Below are positions 42,096-53,035 of a stretch of 64,000 nucleotides of DNA, one piece after another (position 1 is the stretch's first letter; each line of letters begins with the position of its first letter). The stretch comes from Streptomyces zaomyceticus (GTDB taxonomy: Bacteria; Actinomycetota; Actinomycetes; Streptomycetales; Streptomycetaceae): assembly GCF_014656215.1 (NCBI RefSeq), contig NZ_BNBZ01000021.1, forward strand, positions 62,001-126,000. Direction: 5' to 3'. Under the pieces are notes generated by a model, which was not told the origin of the DNA, searched no databases, and saw nothing but the letters and a program-made list of their open reading frames with translations. The position numbers and the translations under genes were made by a program.

Positions 42096-43673
42096 ATGGA
42101 TCTCGTCTTCCGCGACGCGGAAGTCGTCGACGGCACCGGCGCCCCCTCCTACCGCGCCGACGTGGCGATCGACGGCGGCCGGATCGCCTCGATCGTCCAG
42201 GAGGGCGCGGCGGCCGGCTGCCAGCGCCCCACCGCCCGGCGCGTCGTGGACGCCGAGGGTCTCGTCCTCTCCCCCGGCTTCATCGACATGCACGCCCACA
42301 GCGACCTCGCGCTGCTCCGCGACCCGGACCACAGCGCGAAGGCCGCGCAGGGCGTGACCCTGGAGGTCCTGGGCCAGGACGGCCTGTCGTACGCGCCGGT
42401 CGACGACCGCACGCTCGCGGAGGTGCGGAGGGCGATCACCGGCTGGAACGGCTCCGGCGACGACATCGACTTCGACTGGCGCACGGTCGGCGAGTACCTG
42501 GACCGGCTGGACCGCGGCATCGCCGTCAACGCCGCGTACCTGATCCCCCAGGGCACGGTCCGGATGTACGCCGTCGGCTGGGACGACCGCCCGGCGACGG
42601 AGTCCGAGCTGGACCACATGCGCCGGCTGGTCGCGGAGGGCATGGAGCAGGGCGCGGTCGGCATGTCCTCCGGCCTGACCTACACGCCCGGGATGTACGC
42701 GAAGGACGCCGAGCTCACGGAGCTCTGCCGGGTCGTGGCGGGGTACGGCGGCTACTACTGCCCGCACCACCGCTCGTACGGGGCCGGCGCCCTGGAGGCG
42801 TACGAGGAGATGGTGCGGCTCACCCGGGAGGCGGGCTGCGCCCTCCACCTCGCCCACGCCACCATGAACTTCGGCGTGAACGAGGGCAGGGCCCCCGAGC
42901 TCCTCGCCCTCCTGGACGAGGCGCTGGACCGGGGCTCGGACATCAGCCTCGACACGTACCCGTACACACCCGGCTGTACGACCCTGGTGGCCGTGCTGCC
43001 GAGCTGGGTGAGCGAGGGCGGCCCGGAGGCGGTGCTCGCCCGGCTGCGCGACGACGGGACGGCGGAGCGCATCCGGCACCACCTGGAGGTCCTCGGCTCG
43101 GACGGCTGCCACGGCGTGCCGATGGACTGGGACACGATCGAGATCTCGGGGGTGTCGGACCCGGCGCTCGCCGACCGGGTGGGCCGCCGGGTGGACGGCT
43201 GGGAGACGGCCCGCCGGCTCCTCCTGGAGGACCGGCTCGGGACGACGATCCTCCAGCACGTGGGCCACGAGGAGAACGTCCGGACGATCATGCGGCACCG
43301 GGTGCACACGGGCGGCTCGGACGGCATCCTCCAGGGCCTGAAGCCGCACCCGCGCGCCTACGGCACGTTTCCGCAGTACCTGGGCCGGTACGTGCGCGAG
43401 CTCGGCGTCCTCTCCCTGGAGGAGTGCGTGGCCCACCTGACCTCCCGTCCGGCGGCCCGCCTGGGCCTGCGGGACCGGGGCGTGATCAGGGAGGGCAACG
43501 TGGCCGACCTGGTCCTCTTCGACCCGGTGACGGTGGCCGCGGGCTCGACGTACGAGTCCCCGCGCACCCTCCCGACGGGCATCCCGCACGTGCTGGTCGA
43601 CGGTCAGTTCGTGATGGAGGACGGCAGGCGCACGACCGCCCTGGCGGGCAGGTCAGTCCGCCGCACGCGCTAG
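42096..43673 (+). CDS. D-aminoacylase (amidohydrolase superfamily)
   Basis: 525 residues. Amidohydrolase hallmarks: FIDMHAHSD (HxH metal site), a long TIM barrel with EVLGQDGLSYAP, MSSGLTYTPGMYA, LHLAHATMN and the C-terminal VRTIMRHRVHTGGSDG and VREGNVADLVLFD-like stretches. D-aminoacylases hydrolyse N-acyl-D-amino acids and are common in soil actinobacteria. ATG 42096 follows GAAGGAG. Its 3' end overlaps the convergent mannosyltransferase by 21 bp. Confidence 0.92.
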   Translation: MDLVFRDAEVVDGTGAPSYRADVAIDGGRIASIVQEGAAAGCQRPTARRVVDAEGLVLSPGFIDMHAHSDLALLRDPDHSAKAAQGVTLEVLGQDGLSYAPVDDRTLAEVRRAITGWNGSGDDIDFDWRTVGEYLDRLDRGIAVNAAYLIPQGTVRMYAVGWDDRPATESELDHMRRLVAEGMEQGAVGMSSGLTYTPGMYAKDAELTELCRVVAGYGGYYCPHHRSYGAGALEAYEEMVRLTREAGCALHLAHATMNFGVNEGRAPELLALLDEALDRGSDISLDTYPYTPGCTTLVAVLPSWVSEGGPEAVLARLRDDGTAERIRHHLEVLGSDGCHGVPMDWDTIEISGVSDPALADRVGRRVDGWETARRLLLEDRLGTTILQHVGHEENVRTIMRHRVHTGGSDGILQGLKPHPRAYGTFPQYLGRYVRELGVLSLEECVAHLTSRPAARLGLRDRGVIREGNVADLVLFDPVTVAAGSTYESPRTLPTGIPHVLVDGQFVMEDGRRTTALAGRSVRRTR

Positions 43674-45083
43674 CGGGCGGAGGGGCGGCGACGCCCCTTC
43701 GCCCCACGGGTCGCGGCGCGTCCACACCAGACCGCCCGCCAGCACCACCCCGGCCACCACGAACCCGTACCAGGGGGTCCGCCCGTCGAGCGCCGTCTCG
43801 TACACGAGCGCCGCCGAGAGCACCGTCAGTACCTGCCCGGCCCGCCCCCGCCAGGCGACCGACGCCACCACGGCGGTCCCCCACAGCAGGTACCAGGGCT
43901 GCACCATCGGCGACAGCGCGACCAGCCCGACCAGCGAGAGCCCCAGGCCCAACACCGGGTCGAGAAGCCCTCGCCAGGCCCGCCACGCGAGCACCAGGAT
44001 GAGCACGACGGCGACGAGCAGCCCGAGGTTCTGCACGACGGCCTTGACCGGGTCGGGGTCGTCCCCGAGGAGCAGTCCGAGCCCCAGGCCGAGATCGCTG
44101 CTCAGGGACAGCGCCGTGTGGATCGTCCCGGCGACGCTCTGCGTGCGCAGCCATCCGAACCCGGTCCCGGCGAGCAGCGTCGCGACCGCCGCCACGGCGC
44201 CCGCCACGAGCCCCGGCAGCACGAGCCCCTTCGCCAGGCCCCGGGCACCGCCGCCGTCCCGTCGCGCGATCATCACGCCGATGAAGAGCAGCGCGACCGC
44301 CGCGGGCGACTTGATCATCATCGCGAGGCACACGAGGACGCACCCGAGCACCCACCGGCCCCGCACGGCGAGCAGCACGCCCGCCAGCATGAGTCCGATC
44401 ATCAGGCCGTCGTTGTGCATGCCGCCGATGACATGGATGAGCAGCAGCGGGTTGAGGGCGGCCAGCCACAGCGCCCCTTCGGGGCCGCCGCGTCCGCCTC
44501 CCAGCCCCCGGACGGCCCAGACGATCAGCGCGAGCGCGGCGACCGCGAGCAGCCGCATCCCGAGCACGGCGGGGACGATCTCGCCCCCGGTCGCTCTCAC
44601 CACCAGCTGCGCCAGGACCAGGAAGGCGGGCCCGTACGGCGCGGGGGTGTCGGTCCAGTGCCCGCCGACGCTCGCGGCCGCGTCCGCCCCGAGGTCGCCG
44701 GGCCCGAGGACGGAGGGCCCGCCGCCGTACACGTCGTGCCCTTCGAGGACCATGGCGCCCTGGGCGATGTAGCTGTAGACGTCCTTGCTGTAGAGCGGCG
44801 GGGCGAGGAGCAGCGGCCCGGTCCACCAGGCCAGAGTGGTGAGCACCCCGTCCCGTGCGCCGCGGGCGAGCAGCACGCCGTACCGCCACCAGGCGGCGAC
44901 CAGCAGGGTCAGGCCGAGGTACGCGAGGAGCGCTCCGGCGAGGGTGAGCGCGGAGCCGCGCGGCTCCCACAGTCCCCAGCCGCCGCGCACGGGAAGCGTC
45001 CCGGCGGCCCAGCCGCCCACGGCGACGGCGAGCGACCCGGCAGCGCCGAGCCACCTGCATCCGGAAGCACTGAGAACCCACAC
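43653..45083 (-). CDS. MptB-like polyprenyl-phosphomannose-dependent mannosyltransferase
   Basis: 476 residues with about 12 membrane helices. Features of the MptB/DUF2029 GT-C group: an acidic motif in LLAPPLYSKDVYSYIAQG, TDTPAPYGPAFLVLAQLV, GGMHNDGLMIGLMLAG and a C-terminal VQPWYLLWGTAVVAS. MptB adds alpha-1,6 mannose to polyprenyl or lipomannan acceptors outside the membrane. In Streptomyces such enzymes may glycosylate surface molecules. Starts at GTG/ATG 45083; convergent overlap with the D-aminoacylase gene. Confidence 0.88.
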   Translation of the reverse strand: MWVLSASGCRWLGAAGSLAVAVGGWAAGTLPVRGGWGLWEPRGSALTLAGALLAYLGLTLLVAAWWRYGVLLARGARDGVLTTLAWWTGPLLLAPPLYSKDVYSYIAQGAMVLEGHDVYGGGPSVLGPGDLGADAAASVGGHWTDTPAPYGPAFLVLAQLVVRATGGEIVPAVLGMRLLAVAALALIVWAVRGLGGGRGGPEGALWLAALNPLLLIHVIGGMHNDGLMIGLMLAGVLLAVRGRWVLGCVLVCLAMMIKSPAAVALLFIGVMIARRDGGGARGLAKGLVLPGLVAGAVAAVATLLAGTGFGWLRTQSVAGTIHTALSLSSDLGLGLGLLLGDDPDPVKAVVQNLGLLVAVVLILVLAWRAWRGLLDPVLGLGLSLVGLVALSPMVQPWYLLWGTAVVASVAWRGRAGQVLTVLSAALVYETALDGRTPWYGFVVAGVVLAGGLVWTRRDPWGEGASPPLRPLARAAD

Positions 45084-45228
45084 GACGGGCCAACCTATCC
45101 CGTCGACCGGAGGGCCCCCGGTCCGGGCGGCCTCACCAGGGGGAATCCCCCGCCGTCACGGCCTCGCCCCTGTCCGACGTGTCCCAAAACACGAGGCGTC
45201 CCGGCCGCCCCGGCCGTAAGCTCTCGTC

Positions 45229-46440
45229 ATGCAGGTGATCCAGTCCACGAAGCTCGCCAACGTCTGTTACGAAATCCGGGGTCCGGTGCTCGAAGAGGCG
45301 ATGCGGCTTGAGGCCGCGGGTCATCGCATCCTCAAGCTCAACACGGGCAACCCGGCCGCCTTCGGCTTCGAGTGTCCGCCCGCCATCCTCGAGGACGTGC
45401 TGCGCAACCTCTCCGAGGCGCACGGCTACGGCGACGCGAAGGGGCTGCTCTCGGCCCGCCGCGCGGTGATGAGCCACTACGAGACCAAGGGCATTCCGCT
45501 CTCCGTCGAGGACATCTATCTCGGCAACGGCGTCTCGGAGCTGATCCAGATGTCGATGCAGGCGCTGCTCGACGACGGCGACGAGGTCCTCGTCCCGGCC
45601 CCGGACTATCCGCTGTGGACGGCGTCGGTGTCGCTCGCGGGCGGTACGGCCGTGCACTACCGCTGCGACGAGCAGGCGGACTGGATGCCGGACCTGGCCG
45701 ACATCGAGCGGAAGATCACCGACCGCACCAAGGCGATCGTGATCATCAACCCGAACAACCCCACGGGTGCCGTCTACGACGACGAGATGCTCCGCTCCCT
45801 GACGGACATCGCCCGCCGCCACAACCTGGTGGTCTGCTCGGACGAGATCTACGACAAGATCCTCTACGACGGCACCACGCACACGCCCACCGCCGCCATC
45901 GCCCCCGACCTGCTCGTCCTGACCTTCAACGGGATGAGCAAGAACTACCGGGTGGCGGGTTTCCGCTCGGGCTGGCTCGCGGTCTGCGGCCCGAAGCACC
46001 ACGCCTCCTCGTACATCGAGGGCCTCACGATCCTCGCCAACATGCGTCTCTGCGCGAACATGCCGGCGCAGCACGCGGTGGCCGCGGCGCTCCAGGGCCG
46101 GCAGTCGATCGAGGACCTGGTGCTGCCGGGCGGGCGGCTGCTTGAGCAGCGGGACACGGCGTACGAGCTGCTGACGCAGATCCCTGGCGTGACGTGTGTG
46201 AAGCCGAAGGGCGCGCTGTACCTGTTCCCGCGCCTCGACCCGAACGTCTACAAGATCAAGGACGACCGGCAGATGGTCCTGGACCTGCTGCGGGCCGAGA
46301 AGATCATGGTGGTGCACGGGACGGGCTTCAACTGGCACGAGCCCGATCACTTCCGGATCGTGACGCTGCCGGCGGCTGCGGACCTGGCGGACGCGGTGAC
46401 CCGGATCGGCCGCTTCCTGGACGGCTACAGCCAGCCGTAG
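45229..46440 (+). CDS. Alanine-type aminotransferase (PLP fold type I)
   Basis: 403 residues. Motifs: GYGDAKGLLSARRAV, VPAPDYPLWTASV, INPNNPTGAVY, SDEIYDKILYDG and the PLP-binding lysine in NGMSKNYRVAGFRSGW. The layout matches glutamate-pyruvate aminotransferase AlaA/YfbQ-like enzymes that make alanine from pyruvate. It is divergent from the mannosyltransferase gene and lies 78 bp before the small Fur-box gene. Confidence 0.92.
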   Translation: MQVIQSTKLANVCYEIRGPVLEEAMRLEAAGHRILKLNTGNPAAFGFECPPAILEDVLRNLSEAHGYGDAKGLLSARRAVMSHYETKGIPLSVEDIYLGNGVSELIQMSMQALLDDGDEVLVPAPDYPLWTASVSLAGGTAVHYRCDEQADWMPDLADIERKITDRTKAIVIINPNNPTGAVYDDEMLRSLTDIARRHNLVVCSDEIYDKILYDGTTHTPTAAIAPDLLVLTFNGMSKNYRVAGFRSGWLAVCGPKHHASSYIEGLTILANMRLCANMPAQHAVAAALQGRQSIEDLVLPGGRLLEQRDTAYELLTQIPGVTCVKPKGALYLFPRLDPNVYKIKDDRQMVLDLLRAEKIMVVHGTGFNWHEPDHFRIVTLPAAADLADAVTRIGRFLDGYSQP

Positions 46441-46466
46441 CAAACCCGGCCGGACCCCGCTCAACT

Positions 46467-46481
46467 TTAGACTGAATCTAA
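46467..46481. promoter_or_regulatory. Fur-family-like box (PerR/CatR type)
   Basis: TTAGA-CTGAA-TCTAA is a 5-5-5 inverted repeat like the operators of FurA/CatR/PerR-type repressors in actinobacteria. A possible -10, TAGGAT at 46484-46489, follows directly, so bound repressor would block the promoter of the gene starting at 46518. Metal or peroxide control is inferred. Confidence 0.6.
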
Positions 46482-46517
46482 GCTAGGATGGCTCCAGAGC
46501 ACTCAGGAGGCCGTCCC

Positions 46518-46919
46518 ATGTACGAACCGATCCGCACCAAGTCGGTCCACCGGATGGCCGACGACGCCCACGACGCGTATCCGCACCGCTCCCGCGAGGA
46601 GGAGCTGGACATCCAGCTCGCCGGACACCTCTCCGCCCTGCTCGCCGTCACCGACGAGCTCGGCGACACGGAGGCCGGCGATCTGATCGCCCGGCAGGTG
46701 GCGCGGCTGCGCGGCGCACCGCCCGCGCGGCACGCGGGTCTGCGCGGCTCGTCCGCACAGGACCTGCACAGCAGGGCCCACGCCCTCGCGGGCCGCGCTC
46801 TGGTCGTCGCCGCCTCCCGGGCCGACACGGCCGCCGCGATCCTCGCCGCCGAGCGCATGGACGCGCACACCGCGGCGCTCGCCGGGGAACCCTCCCTGGC
46901 CGCGGCCGGCACCCCCTGA
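46518..46919 (+). CDS. Small helical protein under a Fur-like box
   Basis: 133 residues, soluble and strongly helical, with EEELDIQLAGHLSALLAVTDELG at the start (quoted in part: LDIQLAGHLSALLAVTDELG) and a C-terminal run of Ala-rich helices (VVAASRADTAAAILAAER). No signal peptide, no cysteine, no recognised family; similar small proteins occur across Streptomyces. The ATG at 46518 follows AGGAGG by 8 bases; ATG 46488 overlaps the promoter. Regulation by a Fur-type repressor is suggested by the box upstream. Confidence 0.7.
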   Translation: MYEPIRTKSVHRMADDAHDAYPHRSREEELDIQLAGHLSALLAVTDELGDTEAGDLIARQVARLRGAPPARHAGLRGSSAQDLHSRAHALAGRALVVAASRADTAAAILAAERMDAHTAALAGEPSLAAAGTP

Positions 46920-46987
46920 CGGCCCCGGTCCGCGCGTCACGAACCGCGCGGACCGGGTGCCACCCACCTCCGCGGGCCCGCGGGCCT

Positions 46988-47410
46988 TCAGCCGGTGGCG
47001 GTCGCCGACGGCTCGGTCGATGCGAATCGGGCGTCGTACACGACGCACCGCGGTGTGCCCTGCCCGTACTTCCCGGCCCCGACGACCACCGTCCGCCCGG
47101 TCGCCCCCTTCGCGAGGTCCTCGACGAGCCCGGTGACCCGCTCGACGACTTCCTCCCGCTCGTCCTGGAAGTCCACCGTCAGCGTGTAGGTGCCCCGCCG
47201 GGCCGCCCGGCTGGTGACCGACAGTTCCGCCACGGGCCGCCCGGACACCGGATCGAGGGCGCACCGCGCCACCGTCACGTCCTCGGACGGGAACCGCAGG
47301 TTCTTGTGGTTCTCCCCCATGGCGTAGATGTACGCGGCGAGGCCGCCGATCGGCACCAGCACGACCAGCGAACCCACGACCACCAGGACTGCGACCGCCC
47401 AGCGCGGCAT
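46988..47410 (-). CDS. Hypothetical membrane-anchored protein
   Basis: 140 residues. MPRWAVAVLVVVGSLVVLVP begins a membrane helix (about 4-30), followed by YAMGENHKN and an extracytoplasmic beta-rich domain with RCALDPVSGRPVAELSV, TYTLTVDFQDE and RTVVVGAGKYGQG; two cysteines could pair. Resembles FxLYD-like extracellular domains in layout only. ATG 47410 follows GGGGGTGA. Divergent from the poly-gamma-glutamate hydrolase gene. Confidence 0.7.
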   Translation of the reverse strand: MPRWAVAVLVVVGSLVVLVPIGGLAAYIYAMGENHKNLRFPSEDVTVARCALDPVSGRPVAELSVTSRAARRGTYTLTVDFQDEREEVVERVTGLVEDLAKGATGRTVVVGAGKYGQGTPRCVVYDARFASTEPSATATG

Positions 47411-47494
47411 CCCGTCACCCCCTAGGACGGCCGCCACGCTACCGCGGCACCCGCCACCGGAGGAGCGCGGCCGATGATCGGTTAGGTTCCGCGC

Positions 47495-48421
47495 ATGACA
47501 CTCTCCGACCGCACCACGTCCCGCCGTACCGTCCTCACCGCCCTCGCCGCCGCGGCCACGGCGGGCGCCCCGCTCGTCGGCCAGCTCGCCACGGCCGCAC
47601 CGGCGTTCGCCACCGGCGAGAACGACCTCTACGACACCAACACGGACCTCTACACGAGCACGGACCACCCGGTCGTGGAGGGCACAGACTACGGCCGCCG
47701 CTCACGGCGCCACGAGCAGTTCGACGGCTATCTGTCCAAGAAGGGCGTCCACACCCAGAAGACGGCGATCATGGCCATCCACGGTGGCCAGATCGAGAGA
47801 GGCACGTCCGAACTCTGTCTGGCGATAGCGGGGTACGACCCGTCGGACGCGAACAAGCCGGCCCTGCTCCCCACCGTCCACGACTACTGGATGTTCGAGG
47901 GCATGCGCTCCGAGAACAACCGCGATCTGCACGTCACCTCGGTGAACTGCGACGACCATGTCGCGAGGGTGCTGGCCGCGAGCCATCCGAGCGTGCTGAG
48001 CCTGCACGGCTGCCAGTACAGCCAGCTGGGAATGCCCGACACCATGATCTGGCCCTCGCAGGCGGACCCGAAGCTGGTCGTCGTGGGCGGTCTCGACAAG
48101 CCCTTCCGCGACGCGCTCCTGTACGAGCTGAACACGGCCGGTTTCCCGGCGGTCGACGCGCTGTCCGACCCCTACAAGACGAACCTCGCGGACTTCGCGG
48201 GCGCGGCCACGAAGAACATCTGCAACCGGACCATGAACGGCGCGGGCGCGCAGCTGGAGATCACCGAGGACATGCGCCGTTCCCTCTTCGGCCCGCTGGA
48301 CACGGACTTCGACCGCAAGAGCGGCCGGATCGCGACCTGGGACAACCCTCGGTTCCTCGGCTTCCGTGACGCCTGCCGTCGCGCGATCGCGACCGTCGAG
48401 GCCGGCCGCCCGATCCTCTGA
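47495..48421 (+). CDS. Secreted poly-gamma-glutamate hydrolase family protein
   Basis: 308 residues. A twin-arginine signal (TTSRRTVLTALAAAATAG, cleavage near APAFA) is followed by a mature domain with zinc-site motifs MAIHGGQIERGTSELC, SLHGCQYSQL and TNICNRTMNGAGAQLEI-like (actual KNICNRTMNGAGAQLEI). These match the DUF867/PghP family of phage and Bacillus poly-gamma-glutamate hydrolases. It would cut poly-gamma-glutamate capsules of competing bacteria or recycle the polymer. Ends at the hairpin 48478-48513, convergent with pckG. Confidence 0.85.
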   Translation: MTLSDRTTSRRTVLTALAAAATAGAPLVGQLATAAPAFATGENDLYDTNTDLYTSTDHPVVEGTDYGRRSRRHEQFDGYLSKKGVHTQKTAIMAIHGGQIERGTSELCLAIAGYDPSDANKPALLPTVHDYWMFEGMRSENNRDLHVTSVNCDDHVARVLAASHPSVLSLHGCQYSQLGMPDTMIWPSQADPKLVVVGGLDKPFRDALLYELNTAGFPAVDALSDPYKTNLADFAGAATKNICNRTMNGAGAQLEITEDMRRSLFGPLDTDFDRKSGRIATWDNPRFLGFRDACRRAIATVEAGRPIL

Positions 48422-48477
48422 CCGGGAGCCGGCCGGGAGCCGTTCCCGAGCCGTCCGGAACGACGGCCGGACATGCG

Positions 48478-48513
48478 CCGGCCCCCGAAGCCTGAGGGGG
48501 CTCCGGGGGCCGG
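48478..48513. terminator. Bidirectional terminator
   Basis: Outer 9-bp stem CCGGCCCCC / GGGGGCCGG with a nested stem inside; it lies between the convergent PGA hydrolase and pckG genes. Confidence 0.8.
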
Positions 48514-48593
48514 TTGCGTCGTGGTGAGCCGTCGTGACCCCACTGGTCAGGGCGGTTTCTCGGGGCAACCCACCACGAGTCTGCGGTGCGGGA

Positions 48594-50417
<1,824 letters not shown>

Positions 50418-50613
50418 GATTGCTCCTTGTAGAGGGGTTTTTTGGTGTGTGCCCCGTGGGGGCCGCGACCCGGATACTTCGTAGCTGCTCATCCGGTGCC
50501 GACCGCACTCATTTGATCATCCGATGGATCCGCCCATATGTCCAGGGGTCCGCCCACGTGAGCATCGCCACTCACATCCGGGACCTACGGGGGCGTAGGT
50601 ACGATTCCGTTCC

Positions 50614-51315
50614 ATGACTGCAGCCACGCCGGAAGTGACCCCGATCGAGCCCGATCCGATCGGGCGGCCCCTGCCGCTCCCCGTGAAGCCCCGGCTCAGA
50701 GGATGGCTGCACGCGGGCATGTTCCCCGCCGTGATCGTCGCGGGCCTCGTCCTCGTCGCCCTCTCCGACTCGCCCCGCGCCCGCATCGCCTGCGGGATCT
50801 ACGTCCTCACCGCCTGCCTGCTCTTCGGCATCAGCGCGCTCTACCACCGCGGCAACTGGGGCCCGCGCGGCGAGGCCGTGCTCCGGCGCCTCGACCACGC
50901 CAACATCTTCCTGATCATCGCGGGCACCTACACCCCGCTCACCCTGCTCCTGCTGCCGGACTCCACGGGCAAGCCGCTCATGTGGGCGGTCTGGGCGGCG
51001 GCCACCGCCGGCATCGCCTTCCGGGTCTTCTGGGTCGGCGCCCCCCGCTGGCTGTACACGCCCTGCTACATCGCGATGGGCTGGGCCGCCGTCTTCTTCC
51101 TGCCCGACTTCATGCGCGCGGGCGGCATCGCCGTCCTCGTCCTCGTCATCGTCGGCGGACTGCTCTACAGCGCGGGCGGGGTCATCTACGGCATGAAGCG
51201 CCCGAACCCCTCACCGCGCTGGTTCGGCTTCCACGAGGTCTTCCACTCGCTGACCCTGGCCGCGTTCATCGTCCACTACGTCGGCATCTCGCTGGTCGCC
51301 TACCAGCACGCCTGA
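50614..51315 (+). CDS. Hemolysin III / PAQR family membrane protein
   Basis: 233 residues with seven membrane helices. The PAQR catalytic residues appear as SALYHRG, LDHANIFLIIAGTYTP and the C-terminal GFHEVFHSLTLAAFIVHY (His/Asp/Ser metal set). The family contains proteins annotated as hemolysin III or ceramidase-like hydrolases; true hemolytic activity is not implied. Ends at the hairpin 51339-51361. Confidence 0.92.
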   Translation: MTAATPEVTPIEPDPIGRPLPLPVKPRLRGWLHAGMFPAVIVAGLVLVALSDSPRARIACGIYVLTACLLFGISALYHRGNWGPRGEAVLRRLDHANIFLIIAGTYTPLTLLLLPDSTGKPLMWAVWAAATAGIAFRVFWVGAPRWLYTPCYIAMGWAAVFFLPDFMRAGGIAVLVLVIVGGLLYSAGGVIYGMKRPNPSPRWFGFHEVFHSLTLAAFIVHYVGISLVAYQHA

Positions 51316-51338
51316 CGCCGCAGCCGCACCCCGTGCCA

Positions 51339-51361
51339 CGGCCGGCCTCACGGGCCGGCCG
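51339..51361. terminator. Convergent terminator hairpin around the GH26-like stop codon
   Basis: Stem CGGCCGGCC / GGCCGGCCG with a 5-base loop; the minus-strand GH26-like stop codon (51348-51350) lies in the loop. Confidence 0.75.
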
Positions 51362-52364
51362 GCGCCCCGAGGGCCCCACGGACCACCCGCGCCGACTCCG
51401 GATTGTCGGCGCACCCCCACACCCCGTGCGGGCAGTAGTCCGTGAACGTCTGGTAGACCGGCCGGTGCGCCGCGAACCAGTCCAGCATCCCCCGCACGTA
51501 CGCCGGGTTGTCGCCGTTCCTGAAGAGCCCCCACTCCGGGTACGAGACCGGCTTGCCGTGCGCCGCCGCGAACCGCACATGGTGCTCCAGGCCGTACTCC
51601 TCGGACACCTGGTCCTCGAAGGAGAGCCCCGCCGGCTGGTCGTAGGCGTCCATCCCGATGATGTCGACGACGTCGTCCCCGGGGTAGCAGCGCGGCCACT
51701 CCACGGCGTCCCGCCCCCGGCTCGGGGTGAAGTCGAAGCGGAAACGCTGCCCCTCCACCCCCCGCAGCACCCCGACGACCCGGCGCCAGTACGTCTTCCA
51801 GGCCGCCGGGTCCGGCCCGCAGCGATGGCTGTACGTGGTGCCGTTCATCTCCCAGCCGAGGACCAGGACCGCGTCCCCGAGCCCGTGCTCCACGAGCCGC
51901 TCCCCCAGCGCCCGGAAGTGCCCGTCGAAGGCCCCCGCCGCGCCGCGCCGCAGCCCCGTCCGCACCTCGGCGTCCGCGAGCCCCGCCTCGCTCCGGTCCA
52001 TCATCGGCACGTTGAGCACGAAGAGACGCCCCGGACGCGCCTCCTTCCAGCGCGCCCAGGGCCCGAAGAGCGCCGGATGGCCCTCGATGTTGGACCAGCG
52101 GTCGCCCGGCAGATAGGTGTGCCCGACGGTCAGCGAGTCGCCGCCGAGCCAGGCCTGCGCCTGCGCGATCCGGCGCACCCCGGCCTCGTCGGAGCCGGTG
52201 AAGAACCCCGAGGGCACCCCGGGCGGCGGCGCCGGGTCGGGCGCGGGCCGCGCCCCGGTGTGCCGGTCGCCGGGCGCGATCCGGTCGGAGCCGGCCAGGA
52301 GCACGAGAAAGGCCGCGAGCAGCACGATCAGTGCGGCCCGCGGCCCGGGAAGGAGACGGTTCAC
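51348..52364 (-). CDS. GH26-like secreted glycoside hydrolase
   Basis: 338 residues. A hydrophobic N-terminus (ALIVLLAAFLVLLAGSD) is a signal anchor or uncleaved signal; a Pro-rich linker leads to a (beta/alpha)8 domain with the acid/base glutamate in LVLGWEMNG and the nucleophile in VSYPEWGLFRNG, the pattern of clan GH-A family 26-like (mannanase-type) enzymes. Substrate unknown. The GTG at 52364 is 1 base after the VKOR stop (TGACGTG), so the two are coupled. Confidence 0.82.
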   Translation of the reverse strand: MNRLLPGPRAALIVLLAAFLVLLAGSDRIAPGDRHTGARPAPDPAPPPGVPSGFFTGSDEAGVRRIAQAQAWLGGDSLTVGHTYLPGDRWSNIEGHPALFGPWARWKEARPGRLFVLNVPMMDRSEAGLADAEVRTGLRRGAAGAFDGHFRALGERLVEHGLGDAVLVLGWEMNGTTYSHRCGPDPAAWKTYWRRVVGVLRGVEGQRFRFDFTPSRGRDAVEWPRCYPGDDVVDIIGMDAYDQPAGLSFEDQVSEEYGLEHHVRFAAAHGKPVSYPEWGLFRNGDNPAYVRGMLDWFAAHRPVYQTFTDYCPHGVWGCADNPESARVVRGALGAPAGP

Positions 52365-52365
52365 G

Positions 52366-53016
52366 TCAGCTCGTCCAGAATTCCCACCAGCGGGTCAGGA
52401 TCAGCATCCCGATGATCCCGATGTGCAGGACGGGCAGGGCGAAGGTGAACTCGCCGAGGAAGGTCCGCAGCCCGGCCGGTGCGGGGATCAGCCCGTGGCG
52501 GACGTTGTGCGCGGTGACGTACCAGAACATGACGATGGTGGCGACCCAGGCCAGGCAGCACCACAGGCAGAGCGAGTTGATCTCGTACAGCGACTGGTAC
52601 ATCAGCCAGGTGCAGAATCCGACACCGAAGAGCATTCCGGCGTTGAGGCCGAGCCAGAGCCAGCCCCGGTAGCGGGCCCCGGCGAGGATCCCGGCACCGA
52701 GGGCGACGACGACGGCGTACGTGACGAGCCCGAGCATCGGGTTGGGGAAGCCGAAGACCCCCGCCTGCTCGCTCTTCATGATGTTGCCGCAGGAGACGAC
52801 CGGGTTGAGGCTGCACCCGGGCTGGAAGCCGGGATCCTCCAGGAGGAGGAACTTGTCGATCGTGATCACCCAGCCGGACAGCGTTCCGGCCGCCCCGGTG
52901 ATCATCAGCATCCAGGCGAAGGCCCGGCTCGCGCCGATCGCCCCGGCGCTCCCCGCCGGGGACTCCTCCTCCTGCCGCTGTCCCGGCACCCCGCCCCGTA
53001 CGTTCACCGTCACCAT
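52366..53016 (-). CDS. Vitamin K epoxide reductase (VKOR) family protein
   Basis: 216 residues with four to five membrane helices. The redox motif is CLWCCLAW, and the loop cysteines lie in QPGCSLNPVVSCGNIM. Bacterial VKORs reoxidise DsbA-like proteins using quinones and so support disulfide formation in exported proteins; the many cysteine-bearing secreted proteins nearby would be clients. ATG 53016 follows AAGGGGGT. Confidence 0.93.
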   Translation of the reverse strand: MVTVNVRGGVPGQRQEEESPAGSAGAIGASRAFAWMLMITGAAGTLSGWVITIDKFLLLEDPGFQPGCSLNPVVSCGNIMKSEQAGVFGFPNPMLGLVTYAVVVALGAGILAGARYRGWLWLGLNAGMLFGVGFCTWLMYQSLYEINSLCLWCCLAWVATIVMFWYVTAHNVRHGLIPAPAGLRTFLGEFTFALPVLHIGIIGMLILTRWWEFWTS

Positions 53017-53035
53017 GGCGCGACCCCCTTCCCGC

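Noticed and set aside
38861..42136. 1091-codon minus-strand frame covering the IclR gene and beyond
   Set aside because: Only the last 253 codons have coding features; the rest is antisense to the PLP enzyme and out of frame with the kinase.
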